From contig CAJNDS010002527.1 in assembly GCA_905221605.1 (NCBI GenBank), positions 299,617 through 363,616 of the forward strand: DNA of 64,000 bases. Direction: 5' to 3'. A model generated the notes under the pieces. That model had not been told where the DNA came from. It was given only the letters and a program-made list of their open reading frames with translations, and did not search any database. Positions 42,196 through 53,295 of this stretch are shown in pieces. This DNA comes from Symbiodinium natans (taxonomy: Eukaryota > Sar > Dinophyceae > Suessiales > Symbiodiniaceae). Positions within the stretch are counted from its first letter, which is position 1. Each line of letters opens with the position of its first letter. The translations under genes and the position numbers were made by a program.

Positions 42196-43288
42196 AAACC
42201 CATTCGGGGCATCTAGCAGGATGTTGGACTGCAGGACGTCCTGTGTTATGGAAAACAGACCATTCCCTACACCCTAAACCCTTAAACCCCTAAACCCTTA
42301 AACCCCACCAAGGATATACCCTTCAACCCCTAAACCCTAAACTCCCCACCTGATGACTAGGGAGTCCATTCTGCCAGCCTTGCGATCTTGAGGCTCAGTT
42401 TTGACTTTAAGGCTTTAGGGTTTAGGGTTTAGGGTTTAGGCTTTAGGGTTTAGGGTTAGGGCTTAGGGTTTAGGGTTGTTGTGGGTTTTGGGGGCTTTAG
42501 GGCTTTAGGTATGGGGTTTGAGGTCTAGGTTTGAGGTTTGTTGTGGGTTTGGGGCTTCCGGCATAGGACTGTCTAGAGTGCTGCTTGGGCTTTGAGGGAT
42601 CAACGCGCGTGCAAGTATGTAGCAGTTGATCTCAATGATGGGTCCGTGTTTTTTCCGGCACACTACACTACAAGAAATAGAGCACAACAGAGATCCGTGA
42701 TTTGGATCAACCCCATGCAGAGCTCCAGCGAGAGCGCCAGCCATGAAACAATCCCTCTGCTAGGAAGAGCACCCTACCAAACCATGCATCCGAACGAATC
42801 TAATTCGTCAAAGGGTTGGAGCGTTAGGACTTTGGGTCCTAGAACAGAAATCCCTGAACCCTAAAACTTATATATAGGCTCAAAGGACTTTTAGGCTTTG
42901 GGTTTTGTTCTCTCGAACGGAAACTTGGGGCGAGGTGAGCGCGTGGGCTCAGCGGAGAAGCTGTCAGACAATTTGGCCGTGACAGTCATGCTCTGGCGCC
43001 AGGACAGAGGTTTTAGGGCTGTTTGCTTCAAAAAACCCAAAAAGACCACAAAGTAATCGTCCCTGTATTACCCTTTTAGGAAGAGTATTTTGCTTTGGGG
43101 CTTGGTAGTATGATTCTGAGCAGGTCCTCAACTCCTGTCTGTCAAACTGTCGAGCTTCAGTATTTCCTGGTGTGAGCTGTGGAAGTCTTAGGCTTCTTCT
43201 TGAGTGGCCTTATAAGCCTGAACTCCCAACCCTATGACCAATCTACCCCGATACACTTTCGGGTACACTCCATAAGACCGAACCCCTA
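42196..43288. other. Largely unexplained stretch
   Basis: Decayed telomere-like units flank an AT/GC-balanced block at about 42590-42850 with a 90-codon frame (AVDLNDGSVFFPA region). No family recognised; it could contain an exon. Confidence 0.3.
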
Positions 43289-43514
43289 AACCCTAAACCC
43301 TAAACCCTAAACCTTAAACCCTAAACCCTAAACCCTAAACCCTAAACCCCTAAACCCCTAAACCCCTAAACCCTAAACCCTAAACCCTAAACCCTACACT
43401 TCGTGAAGTGTCATCGCCTGGTCTCCGACCTCAAGTACGTCCAAGGTCCACTCTCTGAAGACCTGAGCATCACTTTGAACCCTCAAGGTGTACATATGTC
43501 GTTTCAGGAGTTTC

Positions 43515-43660
43515 CTCATATCTGTACATATAAACACATGCATATAAATAAATTAATATATTTATACATATAAACAAATAAATAAATACATATGTATATA
43601 TATATATATATACTTATTTATATTTTAATTTTGTTTTATACTTATATGTTTTTAATGGGG
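43515..43660. repeat. AT-rich microsatellite
   Basis: ATAAATA and TATATA runs. Confidence 0.9.
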
Positions 43661-43739
43661 TACCTAGCCGCATTCCCTCCCTAGGGGATACGCAGCAGAA
43701 TTTAAGGCTTTTATGCTTCCCGTAGAGTCCTCAGCACCC

Positions 43740-43872
43740 GTTTAGGGTTTAGGGTTTTAGGGTTTTAGGGTTTTAGGGTTTTAGGGTTTTAGGGTTTTAG
43801 GGTTTTAGGGTTTAGGGTTTGAAGGTTTAGGGTTTAGGGTTTGAGGTTTTAGGGTTTAGGGTTTAGGGTTTC
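43740..43872. repeat. TTTTAGGG variant array
   Basis: Eight-base units, then canonical TTTAGGG. Confidence 0.95.
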
Positions 43873-43877
43873 CGCAG

Positions 43878-43951
43878 GACCAGTTCTATGGTCTCGTGTC
43901 CCGCACGATGGTCGCGTGGCAGGTTGCCGCCAGGGCCTTGGACAGTCCTGG
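43878..43951 (+). CDS. Candidate exon with a helical W repeat
   Basis: Acceptor CGCAG|G, GT donor. Reads DQFYGLVSRTMVAWQVAARA then LDSP. Confidence 0.45.
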
Positions 43952-44149
43952 TCAAGATATACGCTAGGCAGTTTAGGGTTTAGGGTTTAGGGTTTCTCGG
44001 AGTAGTTGCAAGTTCCCGATTGCTCAGCGAGATGACAGGGCTCTGGCTATGAACATAGTTCGGAAGTTGTTGAACTCCTGGGTCAGCCCTAAACCCTAAA
44101 CCCTACACCCTAAACCCCAAACCCTAAACCCTAAACCCTAAACCCGCTT

Positions 44150-44245
44150 CGGGTTTTCATTTGGGGGGATGACTTGGCGCTTCTGAAAGTGCTCCGGGAG
44201 CCCTGGGCAGTTGAATCTGGCCTCGTGAAACCATCGTCTCCTTGG
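44150..44245 (+). CDS. Candidate exon
   Basis: Open block GDDLALLKVLREPWAVESGL then VKPSSPWGF just before a family B element. Confidence 0.35.
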
Positions 44246-44260
44246 GGCTTTCTTCTACCC

Positions 44261-44365
44261 AGAGAGCCCAATACCCCTTGGATAAGGATTATAGCTTGAA
44301 CTATATGAGGATCTTTATTCTGGTTTCACGTATCTTCCTTATTTAAGGGGTATTGGGCTCTTTGG
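44261..44365. mobile_element. Family B element with TA target duplication
   Basis: Inverted ends CCCAGAGAGCCCAATACCCC and GGGGTATTGGGCTCTTTGGG flanked by TA, as in Stowaway/mariner-type miniature elements. Confidence 0.75.
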
Positions 44366-45297
44366 GTATCTTGTTTGTGGAAACGCCGAAGGAGAGTGAG
44401 TGTCTATCAGTACGAGTGCTGTTCTAGGGCAAGGGGAGTATAGGAGCGACTGTGGGCGACGACTCACTCCCGCTCTCTCTCCCTCTCTCTCCCTCTCCCT
44501 TTGGGTTTAGGGTTTAGGGCTTCGGGTTTAGTGTTTTCTTTCACTGCAGGTAGGTACATTACAGCATTCCTTCTCAGTCTTGGGCTTTAGGTATCATTTA
44601 GGGTTTTTCGAGTAGAGAATGTATGTTCCTCAAACTACAAGGTACCACACTGGGCCTAGTTTCTATTCACCAACCCCAAACGTACACCCTTGGCGATCTA
44701 GGGTTTGGGGTTTCGGGTTTAGGGTTTAGGGTGACATTCTTTTTCCTCCAGGTTATTCAGGACGCTCGTGAAAGACATCAACAGTCGTCGGCGAGGGGCC
44801 CCAATTTCTTTGGGGGGAGGGAGGGGAGGACCCCAAACCCTTAGCCCTGTACCCTCAACCCTTTTCCCTAAACCCTGACCCTGGGGGGGGAAGGGAGTGC
44901 AGCTTCTGAGATGTCTGCAGGTTTTGGCTTCAGTGAGTCGTTTAAGGGGCAGGGGGCGGGGGGGGGGTTGGGATGCCAAGGTCTCCTCGAACACTTGCGA
45001 GGGTCGTCGTGGCGTTTGGCGACTGTAGGACCCTAACCCCTGGACCTTAAACCCTAAACCCTAGTTCCTAAATCCTAAACCGTAAGCAGAGCCCGACCGT
45101 CTTTAAATCAAGCCCTACAGCCCCGGCCAAAGCCCCAAACCCACAGCCCCGATCCCAAACACTGAAGCCTAAGCCTGCAGCAGCCTAAATCCTAAAGTCC
45201 CAAAGCCGCAAAGCCCTAGAAGCTCTAACCTTCAAAGCCCCCTACACACCCTAAACCTTCTAAACCTCCAGACGCCGGAATACTTGAACCCTTTATG

Positions 45298-45393
45298 GGG
45301 GTTTCCGAAAATAGGGGTGCCCTGTTTGGAGGGTCCCTTTAAAGGGATTCTATTCTATTTGGGAGTATAAACGAGGCACCCCTTTTGTGGAAA
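45298..45393. mobile_element. Family A element
   Basis: GGGGGTTTCCGAAAATAGGGG at the left and GGCACCCCTTTTGTGGAAA at the right. It lies directly upstream of the candidate exon at 45403. Further partial copies: 1851-1913, 5460-5546, 6253-6330, 21001-21075, 47395-47478, 56843-56948. Confidence 0.65.
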
Positions 45394-45402
45394 ATTGGCG
45401 AG

Positions 45403-45451
45403 GAGGCGCGACGGGTGGCGCTGCTCCAGGCAGCACAGGTGCTGACGCGAG
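45403..45451 (+). CDS. Candidate exon, coiled-coil-like
   Basis: Reads EARRVALLQAAQVLTR, with a GC donor. The left boundary is the end of a family A element. Confidence 0.45.
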
Positions 45452-45900
45452 GCCAGGGTGGAGAGATTCGGAAATTTAGGCTTTGGAGTTCGGAGGTTCG
45501 GGTTCAGAAGCTTTGTGGGGTTTAGGAGCTTAGGGTTCAGGAGTTAAGGGTTCATTGGCTTAGGGTGTGTGGGAGTTTAGGGTGTAGGAGGTTTAGAAGT
45601 TGAGAGTTCAGAAGCTTAGGGTTTGGCACATTGGGGCCTAGATTTGAGGGTTGAGTCGGCGTGTTCAATCTCTGGGTGTAGGGTTTAGGATTGCAGGGTC
45701 TAGGGTTTAGGGCTTAAGGGTTTTCAGGGGATGTTTGTTTCTTTGGGGCTTTTGGTCTGGGGCCTAGGGTTCCGCCTAAGTCGTGCATTAGAGCCTTATG
45801 GTGTTGGGCTTCGAGTTTAGGGTTAAACCCTAAACCCTAAACCCTAAACCCCCAAGCCCTAAACGGTTTGGGCTTGATGGCATCGGCTTAAGGCGCTAAG

Positions 45901-45963
45901 CGGGCACTGCTTTCAGCTGCGGCTACTTGGGGCGCGGTTGAGGCAAGACTCTCGGAACACAAG
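45901..45963 (+). CDS. Candidate exon with a helical W repeat
   Basis: After GCTAAG the frame reads RALLSAAATWGAVEARLSEH. Confidence 0.4.
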
Positions 45964-46199
45964 AGGCCCTTCGGTGTAGGTTATGTGGTTTATGGGTTTG
46001 GTATGCCGCTTTTTTGGTGGGGTTCTGAAGCAAAGAGTGAACCCCAAACCCGAAGCACTGATCCGACACCCTAATCAAACCCTATGGAACCTATGAACTC
46101 GAGACCCGATGAGCCCTATACAGACCCTACGAACCCTTAAACAGAAAAAAACGAAGACGCCTAAGACCCCTATGAATCCTGAGACCCTAAACCCCAACC

Positions 46200-46442
46200 A
46201 TAAACGCTATGAACCCTGTGAATCCTATGAACCCTATGAACCCTATGAACCCTATGAACCCTCAGACCCTAAACCCCAAACCCTAAACCCTAAACCCTAA
46301 ACCCTACGAACCCTGAGTCCCTGAGACCTTGAACCCTATGAACCCTATGAACCCTATGAACCCTATGAACCCTATGAACCCTATGAACCCTATGAACCCT
46401 GAACCCTGAACCCTAAACCCTAAACCCTAAACCCTAAACCCT
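46200..46442. repeat. AACCCTATG (9 bp) arrays around CCCTAAA units
   Basis: Two runs of AACCCTATG with canonical repeats between and after. A related 9 bp run, AACCCTGTA, lies at 16748-16848. Confidence 0.95.
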
Positions 46443-46450
46443 ACCTTCAG

Positions 46451-46541
46451 ACCCACGCCTCGCAAGACACGCCCAACATGCTGGCTGCAACCCTGGCGCT
46501 GCGGGCGCTGCTGGCCTGGAGGCGCTTGGCCCAGGCCAAGG
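46451..46541 (+). CDS. Candidate exon with a helical W repeat
   Basis: Acceptor TTCAG; reads THASQDTPNMLAATLALRAL then LAWRRLAQAK, with a GC donor. An LRALLAW-type helix. Confidence 0.45.
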
Positions 46542-47083
46542 GCCGACCTTTGGGTTGTTTCGGGTTGTGGTTGTTTTTTAAAGTAGTTTTTGAAGGTTGT
46601 TTAAGGGCTTGTAGGGTTCTTCTGGTGTTTTTTCGGTTTGTTTTTACAAGTTTGTGTTAGTTAAGGTCTTTCAAGGTTTTTGTTGAAGGGTTTTCAGGGC
46701 TTGGGGGTTGGAAGGTTTAGGATGTTTAGGGGGCTTGGGGTGAAGCAGGATTGTTTTTGTGGAATTGCTCCGCCTCAGTGGGTGATCTTCCAGGCTACCC
46801 CGGACTACCACAAGTCGAAGGGTTTGGGGTTTCGGGTTTTGGGGCTTTGGGTATAGGGCTTACGGATACGTGACCATGTGTAGGAGAGACGTAGACTCAG
46901 AAGACCTGAAAGCGGTCCCCAGAAACTCACCACCATGAGCTTGCAACCCTAGCTGGACCGGGAAGCTACTGCAAAAGACAGTGGGAGTTATGGGTTTAGG
47001 GTTTGGGGTTTAGGGTTTGGGGATTAGGGTTTAGGGTTTGGTGTTTAGCCGTCTTGTTGCCTTGCCTTTATGTCCCCTCTTAC

Positions 47084-47156
47084 ATGCCAGACAAGCCAGA
47101 AAGCCTGGAACAAGACGCCCGACGCTCTGAAGCGCAACTCATGATGCTCCCAAAAG
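47084..47156 (+). CDS. Candidate exon, acidic/basic helix
   Basis: Reads DKPESLEQDARRSEAQLMML then PK; coiled-coil-like. It lies just upstream of a family C element. Confidence 0.4.
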
Positions 47157-47483
47157 CCCTACATCCTGGGGTTCCCCTCATGCTAACAGGCCTGAATAGG
47201 GATTATAATCGGGGGTACTAGAATTCCTATCAAGGACTGTTAGTATAAAGGGGAACATCCCAACCTACATCCTAAACCTGAACCCTGGCCCTGGAACTGT
47301 CTGCTCTTTCTTTAGAGGTCAGCGATGTTCGTGTGAATCGCCGCAAGGCCAGGGCAGTCTTCTTTATCCTTTTTTGGGGGCCTTTGCCAGAATACCGAAA
47401 ATAGACCCCCAAATAGTAGGCTTCCCGTATAGTAAGGACCCCAAAATAAAAGGTGCCCGAATTTCGGAAACCACCATTTTAAG

Positions 47484-47704
47484 CTTCTCGAGTTGATGAC
47501 TTGTCTTTTGCGATCTGAACATCTCGCGACCGCAGCTTGCAATGAGGTACCCAGAGATCCCAATACCCCTTGAACAAGGAATGCCTTAAATCTTATGAAG
47601 GATCCCTCCTACGCAATTTAAGGTACATTCCTTAATAAAGGGGTATTGGGCTCTCTGGGTAGTTAACGCAATGTGGGTTTACGGACGCGGGCGCAGGCTT
47701 GTAG
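47484..47704 (+). CDS. Candidate exons joined across a family B introner
   Basis: Exon 47484-47546 reads LLELMTCLLRSEHLATAACN then E and ends AATGAG|GTA. The following 116 bp (47547-47662) are one complete family B element with its flanking bases, GTA[CCC...GGG]TAG, a GT-AG intron. The frame continues as LTQCGFTDAGAGL to a stop at 47702, or splices at an internal GC donor. No family recognised. Confidence 0.5.
47547..47662. mobile_element. Family B introner
   Basis: TA target duplication; the G before it and the G after it make the GT donor and AG acceptor. It lies exactly between two in-frame open blocks. Confidence 0.7.
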
Positions 47705-47760
47705 TTCCACAATGCTGTGTTTAGCCAGCGTTTTAACACCTAAACTCTTAACACCCTCAA

Positions 47761-47864
47761 CTATGAGGGCCTGATTCCCTTCTTGTTAGGGTTTGGGTTC
47801 CCTTACACACCCCCGTAAACCAGAAAGGGCACCCTTGTTATTCCCAGGTCACGCTTGGGTCGAG
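47761..47864. mobile_element. Family L element with TCAA target duplication
   Basis: A diverged left end and an intact right end (CGCTTGGGTCGAG), flanked by TCAA on both sides. The internal GGGTTCCCTTA and AAAGGGCACCCTT blocks identify the family. Confidence 0.72.
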
Positions 47865-48002
47865 TCAACCCTAAACTGGAGCGTGTTCATATCCTTCTAG
47901 CCCAAAGGTTCACCTTCAGCCCAAAAGGAACCTGGATAAGATTGCGGAGGGCTGTCCTTGCAACTGCACGAACTCTACCGGCAAGGTCCCCGCTTTGCTT
48001 TC

Positions 48003-48227
48003 ACAGAGAGCCCCAGACCCCTTCATTAAGGAATGTACCTTAAGTTACATACCTTGCATTACATGACATAGGGATCCTTCAGAGGGTTTAAGGTCTATTC
48101 CTTGTTCAAGGGGTATTGGCCTCTTTCTTAAGTTACATACCTGACATTGTATAGGGATCCTTCATATGGTTTATATAAGGTATATTCCTTGTTCAAGGGG
48201 TATTGGGCCTCTTTTGGGTTGGAGATT
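48003..48227. mobile_element. Two tandem family B copies
   Basis: One complete copy (48003-48118) is followed at once by a second that shares AAGTTACATACCT..GACAT and ends GGGGTATTGGGCCTCTTTTGGG, as from an unequal exchange. Confidence 0.6.
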
Positions 48228-48479
48228 TCAGGGAAGGAGAGGGTTGAATCTTGCTAGCAACTCTAGACTCCTCGGTCGGTCAAAACGGATCCATCAACTT
48301 CCTGCCTGAACCCTAAACCCCAAACCCTAAACCCTGCACCCTAAACCCTAAACCCTAAACCCAAAATCTACCCACTTTGGCTTCACAAGGAGCCCGAGTT
48401 GATTTTTCTCGACCTCGAGCCCGAATCCTACATCCCGAAATGTAGGGTTCTGGCTTTGGGGTGTAGTGTTTAGGGACAT

Positions 48480-48581
48480 GGGTATTGCCGAAAATAGGGG
48501 TACCCCTTATATACCCCAAATAGAATAGAATCCCCTTAAAGGGACCCCCCAAAAAGTGTACCAATAATTTCGGAAACCCCC
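48480..48581. mobile_element. Family A element with ACAT target duplication
   Basis: The clearest complete copy: GGGTATTGCCGAAAATAGGGG at the left, TTTCGGAAACCCCC at the right, ACAT on both flanks (48476-48479, 48582-48585). Confidence 0.78.
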
Positions 48582-48675
48582 ACATCAGCTAGCAAAACAT
48601 CCCTCGGCCCATAAGAGGCGCACATCGCGGCTGTGCTGACAACCAGCGCTGCTCGGTTGCGACGGAGGGCTGGCC

Positions 48676-48880
48676 CTAAACCCTGAACCCTAAACCCTAA
48701 ACCCTAAACCTCAAACCCCACACCCCCAAACCCACACCCCCAAACCTCAAACCTCAAACCCCAAACCCAAACCCAAACCCCAAACATCAAACCCCAAACC
48801 CCAAACCCCAAACCCCAAACCCCAAACCCTAAACCCCAAACCCCAAACCCCAAACCCCAAACCCCAAACCCCAAACCCTC
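48676..48880. repeat. CCCCAAA variant array
   Basis: A run of AACCCCA units; the G-rich counterpart TTTGGGG is at 49620-49695 and 55060-55095. Confidence 0.95.
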
Positions 48881-49059
48881 ACCCCACAAAAGCCCCAAGC
48901 CCTGATTGGATTCATAGCCTCTTAGGTCAAGAAAACAAAACGCCTCCAGGTCGAAGATAAAACAAAGACACAGAAGGGCGTCAGGCCAAGAAAAACAGCG
49001 CAAGAAATGTAGGCTTTAAGGAGCTCTAAACCCTAAACCCTAAATCCCTAAACCCTAAA

Positions 49060-49440
49060 CCCTAAACCCTAAAGTCAAGCGGGAGAGGCCTCACAGCATT
49101 GGAGGACATCGGGACTGTGAGGTTCGGGTGCTTTCAAATCCTAAACAGTCGTTTTTTTTCATGACATTAAGCTGAGTGATCCATGGTGTTGGTATCCCAC
49201 TCCGTCCAATCCACGGCTTACACTGTCTCACCCTGACACAGTAGGAGTAAACTCAGTGATCCGAGTTCAGCCTCCTACAGCCTCAAGGCTGTGTGAAAAC
49301 TGTGCGATACGCAGCGATATCAATTTCAGGCTCAGGGCAAGCCATTCTCTCAGCGGCATGCCCTGAATATCCCGTTGCTTGCACCTGAGGTTCGGTTTAC
49401 ATTCACAGCACAGTTCTGTCATTCACCCGGTTCTCGTAGC
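49060..49440. other. Non-repetitive intergenic or intronic stretch
   Basis: No convincing exon, telomere tract or inverted element seen. Confidence 0.4.
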
Positions 49441-49501
49441 CCTGAACCCTAAACCCTAAGCCCTAAACCCTGAACCTTCAAGTGCACATCCCCATCCTGA
49501 G

Positions 49502-49564
49502 GGCAAGAAGTCGGACGAAGGCTTCTTACGAATCTGCGTGCACTGGTGGCAGATGGAGGCGGCA
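49502..49564 (+). CDS. Candidate exon
   Basis: Acceptor CTGAG|G; reads GKKSDEGFLRICVHWWQMEA. Confidence 0.45.
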
Positions 49565-49770
49565 GGGTTTGGGGTTTAGGGTTTAGGGTTTAGGGTTTAG
49601 GGTTTAGGGTTTAGGGTTTAGGGTTTGGGGTTTGGGGTTTGGGGTTTGGGGTTTGGGGTTTGGGGTTTGGGGCTTGGGGCTTGGGGTTTGGGGTTTACTC
49701 TGGGTGGCCCTGATCCCTTCTCTCAGCCCTCAGTCTCGCACAAGCTTTCTTTGCCAGACCCTCTCTTGGT

Positions 49771-49862
49771 AGTAGAGTAGGTAGCCTTTAACCTTTTTGG
49801 GGTAATACAATCCCTTATAATCCCAAAGGTTAACCTTTAGTTCCCCTAGTTACTGGACAACT
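49771..49862. mobile_element. Family D element
   Basis: Unbroken copy matching 9977-10093 outside the telomere tract. Confidence 0.6.
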
Positions 49863-50127
49863 CAGCTCTTGTTTCTTTAGATGTAAGTTGGGTGAGGGGC
49901 GGGACGAATCGCATTCGCGGTACGGAGCGATGGTATTCCATCGCTTGGGGCTGCAAGTTGGGTCATTGCCTTTTCATACCCCGCACCCCAAACCCCAAAC
50001 CCTAAACCCTAAACCCCAAACCCTAAACCCTAAACCCCAAACCCTAAACCCTAAACCCCAAACCCGAAACCCTAAAACGGCACCTTAGACTGCGACCCCG
50101 AGCACTGAGTGAAGACCTATGCTACAG

Positions 50128-50190
50128 GCCAAGACTGCCTCACACACGAGCGCGCAGAACCTACGAAAGTGCCGGCTTCAGACAGGGCCA
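50128..50190 (+). CDS. Candidate exon with canonical donor
   Basis: Acceptor TACAG|G; reads AKTASHTSAQNLRKCRLQTG then P and ends at GTGAGT. Confidence 0.5.
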
Positions 50191-50454
50191 GTGAGTTTTG
50201 AAAGGTTGAGGGCTTAGGGTTTAGGGTTTAGGGCTATGAGGTTTGTAGTACTGTTATTGAGTGTCTATAGGGTTCCTAATAAGTGCTGGTGAGTGTACAA
50301 TTTGTGTGTCCTTGTGGGGATACGAATAGTAAACACCCTACTTCATATATTTAGTGGGAGAGCACTAGATCGTGGATTGAGGGTTTGAGGCTGTGAGGGC
50401 CGGTTGCCACGACCTGGTACAGTCTTGCCATGTCTTGCCTGAACCTTGAGGATA

Positions 50455-50509
50455 GTTCCATGCGTCGGACCATCTGCTGTGGACCACAATGGAGCGCGCT
50501 CTTGCACGT
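50455..50509 (+). CDS. Candidate exon
   Basis: Reads SSMRRTICCGPQWSALLH before a GT donor. Confidence 0.35.
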
Positions 50510-50585
50510 TGACCCCCCAAAACCGGCTTCGTTTGTCCTCAGGCTTTACATAGGCGGCCCACGAGCGCGGATGCTTTGGACACCC

Positions 50586-50708
50586 CCCCTGGTTCTTAGT
50601 GGGGAATGAGGGAATTAGGGCCCTATGTAATCCCTCAAAGGGTATGTATGTATATATATATATATATACAAGGCCCTAATTCCCCCATTCCCTACTAAGA
50701 ACCAGGGG
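50586..50708. mobile_element. Family H inverted repeat
   Basis: CCTGGTTCTTAGTGGGGAAT and ATTCCCTACTAAGAACCAGG surround a TA microsatellite. A partial copy lies at 25248-25297. Confidence 0.65.
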
Positions 50709-50986
50709 GATACTTGGGGTCAAGGGCAACTTGCGGCGCGCCGCACCACCAAGAAGTGTGCTTCGGCCTGCCAATCCCACTCCATAGCCCAAGTCCCGAA
50801 GGCTTCTCATGTGGTTTGAGGGTTTTGGGTTTAGAATATAGGGTTTAGGGGCCATTATAGGGTTTTGGGTTTAGGGTTTATGGTTTAGGGATAGGCTGTG
50901 GGTTTAGGGTTGAGCGCGTCTTATCTTGAGGCCTCAACACTTTTTGCAGCAAGCCTCCCATATTCCTAGCCGAACTTTTTCATCCA

Positions 50987-51293
50987 CCCAGAGAGCCCTT
51001 AAAACCCCTTAGTTAAGGAGTATTCCTTAAACCATAGTGGGGGATCCTTAGTATGACATGAGGTATATTATATTCCTTTAAGTAAGGGGGTATTGGGCCC
51101 TCTGGGCACACCCAGGTCGAACTTCTACCAGCTGGCAGAGTACGTCCTCCACCGTGACGAGCTCTTCTGCGTCCTGGAAGGCGGCTCTACCACCCTTAGC
51201 CCAATACCCCTTAAGGGAGATACCTTGTATCATATTAAGGGTCCCTGCAGAATTCAAGGTATATTCCTTATTTAAGGGTTATTGGGCTCTTTG
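50987..51293. mobile_element. Two family B elements flanking one exon
   Basis: Copies at about 50987-51105 and 51196-51293 leave only about 90 bp between them, most of it the candidate exon 51116-51180. Confidence 0.65.
51116..51180 (+). CDS. Candidate exon between two family B elements
   Basis: Acceptor CCCAG|G, GC donor. Reads SNFYQLAEYVLHRDELFCVL then E. Unknown family. Confidence 0.5.
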
Positions 51294-51513
51294 GGACCAT
51301 CGGGGTTTCCTGTGACGTTTCTTGGCCAGTGCCTTGGAGCTGCGCTGCCAATGCACAACCCAGAAGGCCTAAATGCTGGCCCTGAAACCTAAACCCTGAA
51401 CCCTAAGCCCTAAACCCTGAACCCCTAAACCCTGAACCCTAAACCCTGAACCCTGAACCCTAAACCCTAAAAACCCTGAACCCCGAAGCTCCAAGCCGAA
51501 AATCCTGTTCCAG

Positions 51514-51575
51514 TGTGGTTCGTGCGCTGGCGTTGGAGCTACTTCGGGCAGCGCTGCATCAGCCTGGAGGGCGAG
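51514..51575 (+). CDS. Candidate exon with canonical donor
   Basis: Reads WFVRWRWSYFGQRCISLEGE and ends at GTGAGG; W-rich. Confidence 0.5.
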
Positions 51576-51627
51576 GTGAGGATGTTGGTGGGGGCCTTGA
51601 CTCCACAGAGGGGCCAGTTGGGGGATT

Positions 51628-51772
51628 CCGATATTAGGGCCCTAAACCCTAAACCCTCAACCCCAAACCCTAAACCCTAAACCCGAAACCCTAAACCTTG
51701 TTGGGGTCCTCATTATCAGGGAATCCTACTATTTGGGGTTTACATTCGGGGTCCCTTATGTTTGTAAAGCCT
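51628..51772. mobile_element. Family A element split by a telomere-like tract
   Basis: The left end GATTCCGATATTAGGG stops at 51641, where about 57 bp of CCCTAAA repeat is inserted. The family A body then resumes with TTGGGGTCCTCATTATCAGG. Confidence 0.65.
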
Positions 51773-52029
51773 TCTCTGCATGAGGCTGTAGGGTTGAGGT
51801 TTTGAGGGTTTCTGTTGTTCGGAAGCCCAGCTCGATTTCTTGAGGGTTCAGGGTTTAGGGTCTAGGGTTCAGGGTTCAGGGTTCAGGGTTTAGGGTTCAG
51901 GGTTCAGGGTTTAGGGTTTAGGGTTTAGATGTTGAGAACCGTATGGGGGGGGGGGGGGGGGGGGGGCAGCTATTGGAGTGTGTTTCATAGGCTGGACAGT
52001 TCCCTTCATGAGCGTTTATCTAGGGATTT

Positions 52030-52145
52030 GGGGCTTTAGGGGCTTTAGGGGCTTTAGGGTCTTCAGGGGCTTTAGGGTCTTTAGGGGCTTTAGGGGCTTT
52101 AGGGGCTTTAGGGGCTTTAGGGGCTTTAGGGGCTTTAGGGGGCTC
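52030..52145. repeat. TTTAGGGGC (9 bp) variant array
   Basis: About twelve units of GGGGCTTTA with TCTTTAGG variants. Preceded by a poly-G run at 51945-51966. Confidence 0.95.
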
Positions 52146-52310
52146 AGGGCAGTGGGGTTTAGCATATGCAGGGGTGAACATCTGAGACTCGGATCTTGAA
52201 CCGTGTCTGATGCTTCGAGGCCTGCATGAACCCTAAGCCCTAAACCCTCAACCCTAAACCCTAAACCCTCAACCCTAAACCCTCAACCCTAAACCCTAAA
52301 CCCTGCCAAG

Positions 52311-52403
52311 GCGAACCTGCTCAACGAGTCTACGCTGACGTGCAGGTTGATCGTTGTGGGGCAGAGTTGGTTTGGCGCATGCCGGGCGGAGCTGCAAATC
52401 TGA
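52311..52403 (+). CDS. Candidate terminal exon
   Basis: Acceptor GCCAAG|G; 30 codons, ANLLNESTLTCRLIVVGQSW ... CRAELQI, then TGA. Confidence 0.5.
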   Translation, partial: ANLLNESTLTCRLIVVGQSWFGACRAELQI

Positions 52404-52914
52404 GCCACCCTAAACCCTAAGCCCGAAACCCTTTTCCCCTAAACCCTAAACCCTAAACCTTAAACCCTGAATGTGCATCCGAGACCAGGTTGGATGCATT
52501 CGCTCATTTTCCCTCCCACCCTGCCCTCTCTCACCTCCCTGTCCCTCTCCCATTCTCTCTCCCGCTCTCCCTCTCCTCTCTCCGTCTCCCTCTCTCCCTG
52601 TTCTTGGGCATGGCAGCCAAACCCTCAGCTTTAGGGTTCGGGCTTTTTAGGGTTTTAGCTAAGCCTTTTAAAGCCCCAGACCCTGAACTGCCCTGAGCCC
52701 TTTTTCCCCGCATTCAAAATAAGAAATCAGGTTTTGACATTTAGGACATGTTTTGGGTAGGGCCCTGCGCACGAAAAGCTCAACCCTGTCAACCCTAAAC
52801 CCTAAACCCCAAACCCTAAACCCTAAACCAAAAAGAAAAGCTGAACCAGGGAGCTCCGAACGCAGCTACTCACACTCCGGGGCAGCAGCTGGCGCAGCTT
52901 GATCCGCCTGACAT

Positions 52915-53290
52915 ATTAATAACATCCATAGATCATTGTCTTCTATTTTGTGTTGCACTCTTCTTATTTTTCGTATTCTTAGTATTGGTGTGATTGTTAC
53001 ATCTTCGCATTGTTATATGCTTCTCTCGCCTCACTATTTGGAGTCTTTACTTCGGGTTGCGAGCCCTTCGTGGCGAAGTCTCGAGGAGCTCATCAGGGCA
53101 GGCTAAGCCAGGCGGAGAGAGCAGGATGCCCGAAAGGTTTAGGGTTGAGGGTTGGTAGGGGGGTGGTTTAGGGTTTAGGGTTTAGGGTTCAGGGTTTAGG
53201 GTTTAGGGGTTAAACCTTGCGACCCTCAACCCGAAAGCTGCTTAAAAGCCCTGAAGCTCTCAGTAGATTTCCGAAAGCCTTTCGTTCAAG
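52915..53290. other. AT-rich stretch, possible 3' UTR or intergenic
   Basis: A frame runs from a coding-like block (about 52860-52915) into hydrophobic codons made by AT-rich DNA. A short block at about 53048-53105 (SLLRVASPSWRSLEELIRAG, then a stop) is another weak exon candidate. Confidence 0.3.
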
Positions 53291-53295
53291 GTGTT

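Noticed and set aside
48704-49003. 99-codon minus-strand frame rich in GFGVWGL
   Set aside because: Translation of the CCCCAAA telomere-variant array; many short frames with GFRV-type peptides have the same cause.
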